Notes: generated by a model not told the origin, from the letters alone. A stretch of 64,000 nucleotides of DNA from Acidobacteriota bacterium (GCA_018268895.1 JAFDVP010000012.1:248001-312000), one strand, 5' to 3'; numbered from the stretch's first letter, positions 18,279 to 26,960 are shown. Numbers and translations are program-made.

Positions 18279-19496
18279 TTAGCCAAGCAGCCCCATCTTC
18301 CTCGCGGTCGCAACCAGGGTTTCAAGCGCACGGTCAATCTGTTCGCGGGTATGTTCGCTCGTCATGATGGTCCGAATACGTGCCTTCCCCTCAGGAACCG
18401 TAGGGAACGCAATGCCCGTAGCCATCACTCCGGCATCGAAGAGCGCGCGGGAGAACTCCATCGTCTTGCGCCCGTCTCCAATGATGATCGGCGTAATCGG
18501 CGTCTCACTCGCGGGTGTTGTTCTTCCGCCAACATCGAACCCTGCACCGGTTAGCTGTTCCTTGAAGTAGCGTGTATTCGACCACAGCCGTTCGATGCGC
18601 TCCGGCTCGCTCTCCAGCAAGTCGAAGGCGGCAATGCACGTCGCAGCCACCGACGGAGGATGCGACGTAGAGAACAGAAACGGCCGCGCACGATGGTAGA
18701 GGTAGTCGATCAGATCGCGGCTCCCGCACACATACCCGCCCAAAGCGCCGATGGCCTTCGACAGCGTTCCCACCTGCACATCCACCCGCTGCGTGCAGTG
18801 GAAGTGATCCACCGAGCCGCGTCCGTTACGCCCCAGAACACCCGAAGCGTGCGCATCGTCGACCATCATGATCGCACCGTACTTGTCGGCGACATCGCAC
18901 AGCTTGTCGACCGGACCGATATCTCCATCCATCGAAAAGACGCCGTCAGTGATGACCAGTTTTCGCCCCGGCTCGTTCTGTATCTCCTTCAACAGCTCTT
19001 CGCAGTGCGCAACATCCTTGTGGCGAAAGACCTTGATCTTCGCTCGCGAGAGACGCGCGCCGTCGATGATGCTGGCGTGATTCAGCTCGTCGGAGAGGAT
19101 AAAGTCTTCCTTGCCCAGAATGCTCGACACCGTTCCTGCATTCGCCGTAAAGCCCGACTGGAAGACGACGCAGGCCTCTACGCCTTTGAAGGCGGCGATC
19201 TTCTCCTCCAGTTCCATGTGAATACGCATGGTGCCTGCGATCGTACGCACCGCTCCCGATCCCACGCCATATCTCTCAGTCGCTACAATCGCCGCCTCAC
19301 GCAGCTTTGGGTGGTCGCACAGGCCAAGGTAGTTGTTCGACGCAAGGTTGATGACCTTTTTCCCGTCGTAGGTGCAGACAGGGCCTTGCTCGTCTTCCAG
19401 AATCCGCAGCTTAAAATAAGTGCCGCGATTCTTCAGATCGTTCAATTGCTCTGTCAGATGAGCAAGTTGCGGGCGTTTCGGAGCGGCTGTGGTCAT
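18279..19496 (-). CDS. kbl: Glycine C-acetyltransferase (2-amino-3-ketobutyrate CoA ligase)
   Basis: PLP enzyme of the alpha-oxoamine synthase family, 405 residues. It cleaves 2-amino-3-ketobutyrate with CoA to glycine and acetyl-CoA in threonine breakdown. Seen are LASNNYLGLCDHP near residue 50, SDELNHASIIDG, the cofactor aspartate in MMVDDAHASGVLG and the Schiff-base lysine in GTLSKAIGALGG. The family also includes BioF; the N-terminal pattern and absence of bio genes favour Kbl. No tdh gene is adjacent. Confidence 0.86.
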   Translation of the reverse strand: MTTAAPKRPQLAHLTEQLNDLKNRGTYFKLRILEDEQGPVCTYDGKKVINLASNNYLGLCDHPKLREAAIVATERYGVGSGAVRTIAGTMRIHMELEEKIAAFKGVEACVVFQSGFTANAGTVSSILGKEDFILSDELNHASIIDGARLSRAKIKVFRHKDVAHCEELLKEIQNEPGRKLVITDGVFSMDGDIGPVDKLCDVADKYGAIMMVDDAHASGVLGRNGRGSVDHFHCTQRVDVQVGTLSKAIGALGGYVCGSRDLIDYLYHRARPFLFSTSHPPSVAATCIAAFDLLESEPERIERLWSNTRYFKEQLTGAGFDVGGRTTPASETPITPIIIGDGRKTMEFSRALFDAGVMATGIAFPTVPEGKARIRTIMTSEHTREQIDRALETLVATARKMGLLG

Positions 19497-19572
19497 CCAT
19501 CCATCCTAAACCTGACGCGCAGATAGGCAGTAATGGGCCTTCCGCAGGCATCTAAACTACACGAAGCAAAGA

Positions 19573-19607
19573 GAGCCCGACAGTAGGCAAAGCTGACTGT
19601 CGAGCTC
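19573..19607. other. Hairpin in the kbl-lipoprotein intergenic region
   Basis: GAGC-CC-GACAGT pairs with ACTGTC-GA-GCTC, giving a ten-pair stem with a two-base internal loop and an eleven-base apical loop. It lies in the divergent spacer, about 50 bases before the lipoprotein start, and no U-run follows in either direction. It may be a 5' leader structure. Confidence 0.45.
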
Positions 19608-19659
19608 TTCGGTTACAAACAAAACAGAACTCTGGAACGAAATGAGGCCCGAAAATACC

Positions 19660-20562
19660 ATGAAAACCTCCCCGATTTTGAAGCCGGCGGCCGCACTGGC
19701 GCTGGCGTTGGCAATCTTTGTTGGCTGCAAGTCAAAGCAGGACCAGGCCATTGAAGATGCGAAGAAGCAGGCTGCGGCCACAGGACAGGCGCAGCAGGTC
19801 ATCTCCGTCGACAAGAGCGGCAACACCGTCACCACCACCGTCCAGCCTCCCATCCCCGGACAGAACGGACAGGCTGTAACGACGACAGTAGTGCCTGCAT
19901 CCGGCACCCCGGCCAACACTCCGGCAGTCGCCGGCGGCCAGGCGCTTCCACCAGCCTCGTCGCAGGCGACGGTGATGGTCAACGGACAGCCTGAGGTGCC
20001 ATCCGCAACGCCGGTGCCCGGTGGCAATCCTGTCATCGTACCGGCAGACGTAAAGATCCCCGCTGGCACAACGCTGGCAATCCGCATCAACCAGCACCTC
20101 AGCGTCAAGACCACTCAGTCGGGTGAGCGCTTCGACGGCGAGATCGCCGAACCGGTCGCCGGCGACAACGGCCGCGTGATCGTCCCAAGGGGGACCCCCG
20201 TCGGGGGCGTCGTCGTCGTGTCGCACAAGCGCGGACACTTCAAGGGAGCGTCGATCCTGCAACTGCGGCTAACCTCCATGACGCTCAACGGCACGCGTTA
20301 CCCGCTTGCGACGAGCAGCATGACGCGCACAAAGAAAGGCAAGGGCAAGCGCTCGGCAGCCTTCATCGGCGGCGGTAGCGGACTCGGCATGTTGATCGGC
20401 GGTCTTGCAACCGGCGGCACCGGCCTGCTCATCGGCGGCCTTGCTGGCGCGGGTGCAGGCACCGCTGCTGCTGGCCTGACAGGCAACGGCGACATCGACA
20501 TCCCGTCGGAATCGATCGTGCGCTTCCGGCTGGCCGATACCCTGCAAGTGCAACCCTCCTGA
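19660..20562 (+). CDS. Lipoprotein with C-terminal glycine-zipper region
   Basis: 300-residue predicted lipoprotein. The signal MKTSPILKPAAALALALA ends in the lipobox IFVGC (Cys near residue 23). Then come a Gln/Ala helix, a Pro/Thr/Val-rich spacer (about residues 45-135), a beta-rich domain with IPAGTTLAIRINQHLSVKT, and a Gly-rich hydrophobic zipper (GGGSGLGMLIGGLATGGTG). Glycine zippers of this kind insert in or span membranes. The function is unknown. A strong terminator follows at 20579. Confidence 0.78.
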   Translation: MKTSPILKPAAALALALAIFVGCKSKQDQAIEDAKKQAAATGQAQQVISVDKSGNTVTTTVQPPIPGQNGQAVTTTVVPASGTPANTPAVAGGQALPPASSQATVMVNGQPEVPSATPVPGGNPVIVPADVKIPAGTTLAIRINQHLSVKTTQSGERFDGEIAEPVAGDNGRVIVPRGTPVGGVVVVSHKRGHFKGASILQLRLTSMTLNGTRYPLATSSMTRTKKGKGKRSAAFIGGGSGLGMLIGGLATGGTGLLIGGLAGAGAGTAAAGLTGNGDIDIPSESIVRFRLADTLQVQPS

Positions 20563-20578
20563 ACCGCGCACCTGACGC

Positions 20579-20610
20579 AAAAAAGCTCCGGCTCAAAACC
20601 GGAGCTTTTC
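20579..20610 (+). terminator. Intrinsic terminator after the glycine-zipper lipoprotein
   Basis: Seven-pair stem GCTCCGG / CCGGAGC with a seven-base loop, preceded by AAAAAA and followed by TTTTC. The A-tract and T-tract make it potentially bidirectional. Confidence 0.85.
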
Positions 20611-20755
20611 GCGGTTCCATAATCTTATTGCTGTTCCCGAAACTGAGGAGTTGAACCAGTACAGAGACGATAGAGCAGGACTAAACGATGCACCAGGAAA
20701 TGAAGGAATACGCAAAACTAAGGGAGGCAGCAGTACTGAGGAAACAGGCAGACGA

Positions 20756-20848
20756 ACCAAGGGCCAAAGGCCCGACCACATACCAGCCTGGGCCGAAGAC
20801 CCGGGAAAAACGCCCCCAACCACCAAAGCGCTGAAGGCGCGACACAAA
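20756..20848. repeat. Dispersed palindromic repeat, family R2
   Basis: Blocks GGGCCAAAGGCCC, CTGGGCCGAAGACCC and CGCTGAAGGCGCGACAC, in the same order as at 23259 but with a longer middle. It ends exactly at the stop of iscA and may form the 3' end of that transcript. Confidence 0.7.
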
Positions 20849-21343
20849 CTATGCCGTGAAGCTCGATCCGCAACCGCAGCTCTTGGTCGAGTTCGGATTG
20901 ATGAAGTTGAACCCCTGCCGCATCAGTGTCTCTTCAAAGTCCAGCACCATCCCTGCGAGGTAGAGAAAGCTCTTCGGATCGACAAAAACCCGCACAGGCT
21001 TGCCGCCTGTGGGATCGCCGGGCGTCTCTACACCTTCGCCAAAGACAAACACGCGGTCCCGCTCACGCGGCTGCGAATCGAACCGAATGGAGTAGCTCAG
21101 GCCGGAGCACCCTCCACCCATCACTCCCAGGCGCAGCCCTCCCTGCTCAGGCGAGACACCCTCCTTCGCCATGGCGATGCGGATGCGCTTCAAAGCGTTC
21201 TTCGTGATCTCGACCGCTGCCTTGGCGCGCGGCGCCTGCCCCTCAGCCGAAAGCAGCGTCATTCCCGCAAACACATCCTTCGGCTGCTCAGGGACGGCGC
21301 TCGCGCCCTGCGGAGTAGTTGGCTGTATGGAAACCATCGACAT
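20849..21343 (-). CDS. iscA: A-type Fe-S carrier IscA/ErpA
   Basis: 164-residue A-type scaffold or carrier. The three ligand cysteines are visible: one in GGGCSGLSY and two in KSCGCGSSF at the C-terminus. IscA/ErpA proteins are normally near 107-120 residues; here an N-terminal extension of about 50 residues (VSIQPTTPQGASAVPEQPKD) looks disordered. Starts at 21343 or 21337 both follow GAGG. It is downstream of iscU, but a terminator-like hairpin separates them, so its level may differ from that of iscU. IscA and ErpA cannot be told apart by sequence alone; position argues for IscA. Confidence 0.88.
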   Translation of the reverse strand: MSMVSIQPTTPQGASAVPEQPKDVFAGMTLLSAEGQAPRAKAAVEITKNALKRIRIAMAKEGVSPEQGGLRLGVMGGGCSGLSYSIRFDSQPRERDRVFVFGEGVETPGDPTGGKPVRVFVDPKSFLYLAGMVLDFEETLMRQGFNFINPNSTKSCGCGSSFTA

Positions 21344-21360
21344 CGAAAAAAACCTCGAAG

Positions 21361-21400
21361 TAAAAACGCCCCGTTTCGCATACATGTACGAAGCCGGGGC
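21361..21400 (-). terminator. Terminator-like hairpin between iscU and iscA
   Basis: Read on the minus strand, GCCCCG-GCTTCG pairs with CGAAA-CGGGGC around an ATGTA-containing loop and is followed by GTTTTTA. It lies after the iscU stop and before the iscA start, so it may reduce read-through into iscA. Confidence 0.7.
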
Positions 21401-21431
21401 GCTGAATGTTGTGCGCCTGAGGGCGCTGAGA

Positions 21432-21851
21432 TTAGTGGGCCGCTACGGCAGCCGTCTCGGTCTCGGCAACGCTGTTCTTCTTCTTCCAGTCGCCGATCGC
21501 CGCGCGGATAGCGTCCTCCGCCAGTACCGAGCAGTGAATCTTGACCGGCGGCAGAGCAAGCTCCTTGACGATGTCGGTGTTCGAGATCGCCAGGGCCTCA
21601 GCCACGGTCTTTCCCTTCACCCACTCTGTCGCGAGCGAGCTGGATGCAATCGCCGAGCCGCAACCGAAGGTCTTGAACTTCGCATCTTCGATCACCTGGG
21701 TCTCGGGGTTCACCTTGATCTGGAGACGCATCACGTCGCCGCACTCAGGCGCGCCTACCAGCCCGGTTCCAACCTCAGTCGCGCTCTTGTCCAGAGTGCC
21801 GACGTTCCGGGGATTGTTGTAGTGGTCTACGACCTTGTCGCTATATGCCAT
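21432..21851 (-). CDS. iscU: Fe-S cluster scaffold IscU
   Basis: Scaffold on which IscS-derived sulfur and iron form a [2Fe-2S] cluster. All key residues are present: Cys37 and Asp39 in GAPECGDVM, Cys64 in FGCGSAIASSS, and Cys107 in VKIHCSVLAEDAI, with the HscA-binding motif LPPVK at residues 100-104. The 139-residue length is normal apart from a short Ala-rich tail. It is followed by iscA. Upstream, instead of iscS, lie the sheath and phospholipase-like genes; iscS is 3.2 kb away on the same strand. Confidence 0.96.
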   Translation of the reverse strand: MAYSDKVVDHYNNPRNVGTLDKSATEVGTGLVGAPECGDVMRLQIKVNPETQVIEDAKFKTFGCGSAIASSSLATEWVKGKTVAEALAISNTDIVKELALPPVKIHCSVLAEDAIRAAIGDWKKKNSVAETETAAVAAH

Positions 21852-21979
21852 GATGGGTTCCTCGCTTCTTTAGATGATAACTCGGACTGTTTTGGTGCGC
21901 CATAGGGCACGAAATTTTGACCGTACCTAAACCTGTCCGAATGTGGCATAACTCCAATAGCAGGAGTAGTCTGCTGCAC

Positions 21980-23227
21980 ATGCCGAAACCATCCCCGGGG
22001 AGCGCCCCTGAGCCTCCAGCGAAGGCTCCATCCGCATGTAAGGCCCCCGATGTGTACATCGCCGATCCCGAACCGGCCAATAAAGCCATTCCGTCCGTGG
22101 ATACAAGCACTGCGGCCTTCGTCGGCCCGGCCCTGAACGGCCCAGCAGGGGCAGCCTCGCCTCTCCTTACCAGCTTCTCCGGCTTCCAGTCCGTCTACGG
22201 AGATGTCTCCGACATTGCCTTCTCCAACCCGCCACGCGGTACGGTAAAAAACTACCTGGCCCTGAGCGCTAAAGCGTTCTTTGACAATGGAGGCCAGAGG
22301 CTCTACGTCTCGCGGGTCACCTCGCCGAACGGAAAGAACGCCGCACCTCCAACCGGAGCCGACTACGTAAGAGCGCTCTCCGCACTCAGCGGCCTGCGCG
22401 ACGTGGCAGTCGTCGCAGCTCCCGGAGGAACCATCGCTGCAATCGCAGGCGTCTCGTCCGTAGCCCCCATTCATGCGGCGTTACTGGATCACGTCAACCA
22501 ACCGGCAGCGTATCGCTTCGCTGTGCTCGACCCCCCGCCCGGCTGCTCCTCGAGCGACGTCGAAGATCTCCGTGCCAGCATCGACTCCATCAACGCAGCC
22601 CTCTACTACCCCTGGATCACAATCGCTGACCCGCGCACGGGAGCGAAAAAGCTGTCACAGATTACCGTGCCGCCCTCGGGATTTCTCTGCGGTATCTACG
22701 CCCGCACCGACAGCCAGCAGGGAGTCTTCAAGGCCCCGGCGAACCAGGCTCTGACAGACGCCATCGCTCTCGAACGCATGATAGCCAACCTGGAGTCGGA
22801 CGCGCTGAATACCCTGGGCATCAACTGCCTCCGCTCCTTCCCCGGACGCGGAAACCTCGTGTGGGGCGCACGAACCATCTCCTCCGACCCCGAGTGGAAG
22901 TACGTCAACGTCAGGCGCTACTTCCTCTATCTCGAGCACTCCATCGACCAGGGAACGCAATGGGCCGTCTTCGAGCCAAATAATGAGCAACTATGGACAG
23001 CGGTTCGCCTGAGCATCAGCAACTTCCTCTACAGCGAATGGAAGAGTGGCGCACTGATGGGCGCGAAATCCGAACAGGCATTCTTCGTAAAATGCGACCG
23101 CACCACCATGACGCAGAACGACCTCGACAACGGGCAGTTGATCTGCGAGATTGGCGTAGCTCCTCTAAGACCGGCTGAGTTCATCATCTTCCGCATCGGG
23201 CAAAGACCGCCGACGCAAAGTGATTAG
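21980..23227 (+). CDS. Orphan contractile-tail sheath protein
   Basis: 415-residue protein with the features of phage / extracellular contractile injection system sheath subunits. An N-terminal arm contains APDVYIADPE and VDTSTAAFVG, then FFDNGGQRLYVSRV, and a strong C-terminal domain with GINCLRSFPGRGNLVWGART, DPEWKYVNVRR, EQAFFVKCDRTTMTQNDLD and RPAEFIIFRIGQ. Sheath subunits polymerise around a tube and contract to drive it. No tube, baseplate, spike or AAA gene is nearby. The ATG at 21980 gives the best N-terminus, with AGGAG 13 bases upstream; TTG 21917 and ATG 21941 are alternatives. It is divergent from iscU. Confidence 0.88.
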   Translation: MPKPSPGSAPEPPAKAPSACKAPDVYIADPEPANKAIPSVDTSTAAFVGPALNGPAGAASPLLTSFSGFQSVYGDVSDIAFSNPPRGTVKNYLALSAKAFFDNGGQRLYVSRVTSPNGKNAAPPTGADYVRALSALSGLRDVAVVAAPGGTIAAIAGVSSVAPIHAALLDHVNQPAAYRFAVLDPPPGCSSSDVEDLRASIDSINAALYYPWITIADPRTGAKKLSQITVPPSGFLCGIYARTDSQQGVFKAPANQALTDAIALERMIANLESDALNTLGINCLRSFPGRGNLVWGARTISSDPEWKYVNVRRYFLYLEHSIDQGTQWAVFEPNNEQLWTAVRLSISNFLYSEWKSGALMGAKSEQAFFVKCDRTTMTQNDLDNGQLICEIGVAPLRPAEFIIFRIGQRPPTQSD

Positions 23228-23258
23228 TGCATTTCCCTTAGGTGTAGTTCTTGCCTTC

Positions 23259-23330
23259 AGGGCCGAAGGCCTGCCAACATACCAGCCTGGGCCGAAGATC
23301 AACCAAAGCGCTGAAGGCGCGACACATACC
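23259..23330. repeat. Dispersed palindromic repeat, family R2
   Basis: GGGCCGAAGGCC, CAACATACCAGCCTGGGCCG and CGCTGAAGGCGCGACAC in that order. It matches 20756-20848 block for block and lies between the ends of the sheath and phospholipase-like genes. Confidence 0.7.
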
Positions 23331-23366
23331 TTCTCGGACAGGAACTACACCTCAACGGAAAACTCT

Positions 23367-24815
23367 TTATTGTGCGGGTTCACCATAAGTGTTGCTATCA
23401 GCGCCATACGTCGGGAACGGAAGGGGCTCGTTGCTGGTCGGCATATTGCGTAGAGTCGCCAGATCGGCCTGCAATGTCTTCCAGGTTGCGGAGTTCTTCT
23501 TCGTGGCAAACGGCAAACTCATATCTGAGTAATACGCCAGAATGTCCTCCTTAATTCCCGGAGGAATGGGCTGTGCAGGCTTGGCAACCAGCCGATGCAG
23601 CAGGTTGCAATACGTGCTGTCCGTCAGAGGATATCCACTGGGATGCACGGGAAGCCCCGTATCAAGATCGCGGTTCTGCAGCGGATGTCGGGGATCGTAA
23701 GAATCCCTCACAACAACCTGAGATGAACCCGGCCTTGGAGTCAACGGATCGGTAGGCGGAGGCTCCGAGTGAGTATCTTTAGCTGCGGCCTGCGAAGCTC
23801 CTGGGCCGACCGCAGGCGGCGGTGTGAAGCGGTGAAGAGTGAAATTCAACAGATCGGTGGAACGCAGAACTGACCGCGTGTATTCCAGATCGGTGTCCAC
23901 GTTAGGGCCTTTGACAGCAACAAACTTCAGCGGACCAACCTTGGGCAGAATGTAGATCAATCCGGCAAGCGAATAGGTTCCGATACCCGCCTTTTTCCGA
24001 TACGCATCCCAGTTATTTTCATGAGCGACGACGGCAAGCTCCGATGTCAGGCGCTGAAGCTCGGGCGAATCGACAATTGGCGGCTCCTTGTGCCGGTGAA
24101 GCAGCGTTACGGCGTAAGCGACCCGCGGAATAAAATTCCGCACCGCGAACCGATAGCCTTTGACGTTGATACGTTTTCCTCTGCCTGCCGAAAAATCCTC
24201 AGCCAGCCCATACGTCTGATAGAACGCCAGTTCCAGTTGCCACCGCGGAACTTCGAGACCGGCGTGCCTCAAATAGTGCACCGGAGCAAACCGCGCATGA
24301 GCAATCTCGTTGATGTCATACGCAAACTCTGTCCTGACGTGCTGCGACTCGCCCTGCGCATAGCTAACGGACCTTCCATAGCGCGCGCCCAGCTTTGGGA
24401 ACTCGATCGGAACCGCCAGATTCGTCGCCTCGGAGTGGCCGATGTTGTCTCCGATAAAGTGCGACAGCGCCCCCACTGCGAATGCCAGCTCATCCGCATT
24501 GCCGGCATTCCGAAACAAATTGACGACGAAATCACCCGAACGAACATAGTGCGTAAGGTTCGAGAAGAACGCATCCCCGAAGGGATAGTAGCCGATGTCC
24601 TGGATGACGCAGCCGCCATAGGCGTAGGCGCGGGCGTGCTCAATCTGTGCGGGAGTCAACGCCGGGTAACGGCTCTTGAGCAGAGGGACGATCGAAGCGT
24701 CCCACGTCAGGTCGATAAGCTGCTCGTGCGTCAGCAGCGAGTAGCCGCCTGCGGTAGGAGCTGCAAACAAGCAGAGGAAAAGAAGTGCCGTGAAGAGCCT
24801 GGAGAACTTTTGCAT
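23367..24815 (-). CDS. Secreted zinc-dependent phospholipase C-like protein
   Basis: 482-residue predicted exported protein. A signal peptide (LFTALLFLCLFAAPTAGG) is followed by a helical domain like the zinc-dependent phospholipase C / S1-P1 nuclease fold: YSLLTHEQLIDLTWD at the mature N-terminus, GALSHFIGDNIGHSEATN near residue 120 and a later HARFAPVHYL. These histidines and aspartates are candidate zinc ligands. A Pro-rich stretch near residue 350 leads to a C-terminal region of unknown role. The substrate is not established. The ATG at 24815 was preferred to the upstream TTG. Confidence 0.72.
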   Translation of the reverse strand: MQKFSRLFTALLFLCLFAAPTAGGYSLLTHEQLIDLTWDASIVPLLKSRYPALTPAQIEHARAYAYGGCVIQDIGYYPFGDAFFSNLTHYVRSGDFVVNLFRNAGNADELAFAVGALSHFIGDNIGHSEATNLAVPIEFPKLGARYGRSVSYAQGESQHVRTEFAYDINEIAHARFAPVHYLRHAGLEVPRWQLELAFYQTYGLAEDFSAGRGKRINVKGYRFAVRNFIPRVAYAVTLLHRHKEPPIVDSPELQRLTSELAVVAHENNWDAYRKKAGIGTYSLAGLIYILPKVGPLKFVAVKGPNVDTDLEYTRSVLRSTDLLNFTLHRFTPPPAVGPGASQAAAKDTHSEPPPTDPLTPRPGSSQVVVRDSYDPRHPLQNRDLDTGLPVHPSGYPLTDSTYCNLLHRLVAKPAQPIPPGIKEDILAYYSDMSLPFATKKNSATWKTLQADLATLRNMPTSNEPLPFPTYGADSNTYGEPAQ

Positions 24816-24869
24816 TCGTCTCTGCCGCAAGAGTATCTCAGAACCGCGGCACCTGGTTGACGCGTTATT

Positions 24870-25055
24870 TCAACGCCAGGTTGCCATCTTCCAGAGCAAG
24901 AAGACAAACAATCCTATGAGAGGGACCCAAATGCTTTTGTTCTTATAGCGATTCCAGCTTGGCGGGTGCTTGCGAAGATCTTTAGCAATCTGATCAAAAA
25001 ACGATGGGCGGACAGCGCGACTGCGTTTGTCCGCCCATGAGCTTTTGCGCGACAT
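24870..25055 (-). CDS. Small single-helix membrane protein coupled to iscS
   Basis: 61 residues: a basic N-terminal half (SRKSSWADKRSRAVRPSFF) and a C-terminal predicted helix, SIWVPLIGLFVFLLWKMATW. Its ATG begins one base after the iscS stop codon, so the two are very likely coupled. I do not recognise the family. The orientation (basic part cytoplasmic) follows the positive-inside rule and is an inference. Confidence 0.6.
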   Translation of the reverse strand: MSRKSSWADKRSRAVRPSFFDQIAKDLRKHPPSWNRYKNKSIWVPLIGLFVFLLWKMATWR

Positions 25056-25056
25056 T

Positions 25057-26331
25057 TTAGTGGGCGGCCCACTCGATCTTCGTCAGGTCGATGCCTTCCT
25101 TGACCATCTCGTACAGCGGGGAAAGCTCACGGAGCTTCTTCACCACGTCGATGATCTTGTCGGAGACATAATCGACCTCAGCCTTGGTGTTGAACCGGCC
25201 AAGACCGAAGCGGATCGACGAGTGCGCGACGTCGTCGCCCAGGCCCAGCGCCTTGAGCACGTAACTGGGCTCGAGCGTGGCCGAGGTGCAGGCCGAGCCT
25301 GACGAGACGGCAATGTCGTTGATGCCCATCAGCAGGCTCTCGCCCTCGACGTAGACGAAGCTCATATTCAGATTACCCGGCAGGTGATGCTCCATGTTGC
25401 CGTTGACGTGAACGTAGTCGAGCGCCGCCTCCAGCTTGGCCTTCAGGTAGTCGCGAAGCTCCGTCTCGCGCTTGCCCTCAGCTTCCATCTCATTCATCGC
25501 GATCTCGCAGGCCGCACCCAGACCAACGATGCCGGGAACGTTCAGCGTGCCTGAACGCATACCGCGCTCATGCCCGCCGCCATTAATCTGCTCAGAGATC
25601 TGCACGCGCGGATTGCGGCGGCGAACATACAGCGCACCAACCCCCTTCGGCCCGTAGATCTTGTGACCAGAAAGCGAGAGCACATCGATGTTGTCCTTCT
25701 GCACATCGACGGGAATCTTGCCTACAGCCTGAACGCCGTCAGTGTGAAAGAGGATGCCCTTCTCGTGGCAGAGAGCGCCGATCTCGCGGATAGGCTGCAC
25801 GACGCCGATCTCATTGTTCGCATACATGATCGAGACGAGGATGGTCTTGTCGTCCATAGCGCGCTTCAAGTCTTCGATATCGATCAGGCCGTCGGCGCCG
25901 ACTGGAAGATAAGTGACACGGTAGCCCTGCTTCTCGAGTTTCTTGCAGGTGTCGAGCACGGCCTTGTGCTCCGTGACCTGGGTGATGATGTGGTTGCCTC
26001 GCTCGCGGTACATCTCCGCGATGCCCTTCAGCGCGAGATTGTTTGACTCGGTCGCACCCGAGGTGAAGATGATCTCCTTGGCGGTCGCGCCGATCAGTTT
26101 CGCCACCTGCTCGCGCCCTTTTTCGGTCGCCTTTTCAGCCTCCCAGCCGAAGCTGTGATTGCGGCTGGCAGCGTTGCCGAAGATACCCGTCAGGTACGGC
26201 ATCATCGCCTCGAGCACGCGCGGATCCAGCGGCGTCGTCGCATGGTTGTCCATGTAAATAGGCAGGTGCACGCCCTCGGGGAGCTTTGTGGCCGATTCGG
26301 TAACGATCATTCCATTTCCATTGCTGCTCAT
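25057..26331 (-). CDS. iscS: Cysteine desulfurase IscS
   Basis: PLP enzyme that removes sulfur from cysteine and passes it as a persulfide to IscU. Visible motifs are [18 protein letters not shown] near the start, the substrate-side [10 protein letters not shown], the PLP lysine in [11 protein letters not shown] and the catalytic Cys in [20 protein letters not shown], the latter being the IscS-type loop. The protein has 424 residues from the ATG at 26331, preceded by GGAG; the TTG at 26346 overlaps that site. An N-terminal tail of about 25 residues precedes the core. iscR is 68 bases upstream and probably cotranscribed. Confidence 0.95.
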   Translation of the reverse strand: MSSNGNGMIVTESATKLPEGVHLPIYMDNHATTPLDPRVLEAMMPYLTGIFGNAASRNHSFGWEAEKATEKGREQVAKLIGATAKEIIFTSGATESNNLALKGIAEMYRERGNHIITQVTEHKAVLDTCKKLEKQGYRVTYLPVGADGLIDIEDLKRAMDDKTILVSIMYANNEIGVVQPIREIGALCHEKGILFHTDGVQAVGKIPVDVQKDNIDVLSLSGHKIYGPKGVGALYVRRRNPRVQISEQINGGGHERGMRSGTLNVPGIVGLGAACEIAMNEMEAEGKRETELRDYLKAKLEAALDYVHVNGNMEHHLPGNLNMSFVYVEGESLLMGINDIAVSSGSACTSATLEPSYVLKALGLGDDVAHSSIRFGLGRFNTKAEVDYVSDKIIDVVKKLRELSPLYEMVKEGIDLTKIEWAAH

Positions 26332-26399
26332 ACTGTTGTTCTCCAAAACTTCAATAAAAATCTCGCGCCGGAGAAGCCGCCGGCTGGCTGTATCGCTCG

Positions 26400-26864
26400 T
26401 TAGAGAGCGATGGTGACCAGGCCGCCGCCCACCGTCGTGCCGCGCGATGGCGCGCTTTCAGTGGACTCGACCAGGTCGGAAATATGAATCCCGCTCAGCA
26501 GTTCTTTAATGCTGTCGTTTACCTTGCGTAACGGTTCTTTGATGGTGCAGGTGCTCGTCAGGTCGCACGCGCCGTGAATCGTAATGCAACTGGTGATGAA
26601 CAGCGGACCGTCGATGGCGCGGATCACCTCGAAGGCCGAGATATCTTTGGCCGGTCTGGCGAGGGCATAACCGCCGTTCGTTCCCGCATGGGAGACCAGA
26701 ATGCCCGCCTTGGCCAGCGTCTGAAGGATCTTGGCCAGCAACTGCTGCGGAATGTGATATGCCTCTGCGATGTCCTTGGCGCTCTGCGCAGAGTCACCCG
26801 CCTGCTCGCCCAGGTACTTCAGGGCCATCAGTCCATAATCGGCTTTTTTGGTCAGCCTCAGCAT
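26400..26864 (-). CDS. iscR: Rrf2-family Fe-S regulator IscR
   Basis: 154-residue Rrf2 regulator that represses isc genes when it holds a [2Fe-2S] cluster. The winged HTH begins [18 protein letters not shown] and includes [17 protein letters not shown]; three cluster-type cysteines are Cys93, Cys100 and Cys106 in the segment [17 protein letters not shown]. coli spacing is x5-x5; here it is x6-x5. An inverted repeat overlaps the predicted start of its own transcript (26906-26930), fitting autorepression. Confidence 0.92.
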   Translation of the reverse strand: MLRLTKKADYGLMALKYLGEQAGDSAQSAKDIAEAYHIPQQLLAKILQTLAKAGILVSHAGTNGGYALARPAKDISAFEVIRAIDGPLFITSCITIHGACDLTSTCTIKEPLRKVNDSIKELLSGIHISDLVESTESAPSRGTTVGGGLVTIAL

Positions 26865-26905
26865 CTGATTCGTGAACTCCGCCCTGCGAAATTACGCTGC
26901 GGGGC

Positions 26906-26930
26906 TTAACGGACAATTTCAGTCCTTATT
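26906..26930 (-). promoter_or_regulatory. Candidate IscR operator before iscR
   Basis: GGAC-N7-GTCC at 26911-26925 is a perfect four-base inverted repeat with outer TAA/TTA flanks and an AT-rich centre. It begins one base after the -10 box, where a repressor would block initiation. The resemblance to type 1 IscR sites is partial, so the binding protein is inferred. Confidence 0.5.
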
Positions 26931-26931
26931 C

Positions 26932-26960
26932 AGTGTAAGTCCGCTTTGGCAGTGCTGCAA
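26932..26960 (-). promoter_or_regulatory. Predicted promoter of iscR-iscS
   Basis: On the minus strand, TTGCAG (26960-26955) and TACACT (26937-26932) are separated by 17 bases, a standard sigma70-type arrangement, about 65 bases upstream of the iscR start. Confidence 0.55.

Noticed and set aside
21980..23227. A complete phage, tailocin or eCIS locus
   Set aside because: Only the sheath gene is present. Flanking genes are Fe-S assembly and a phospholipase-like gene; no tube, baseplate or spike gene is visible.
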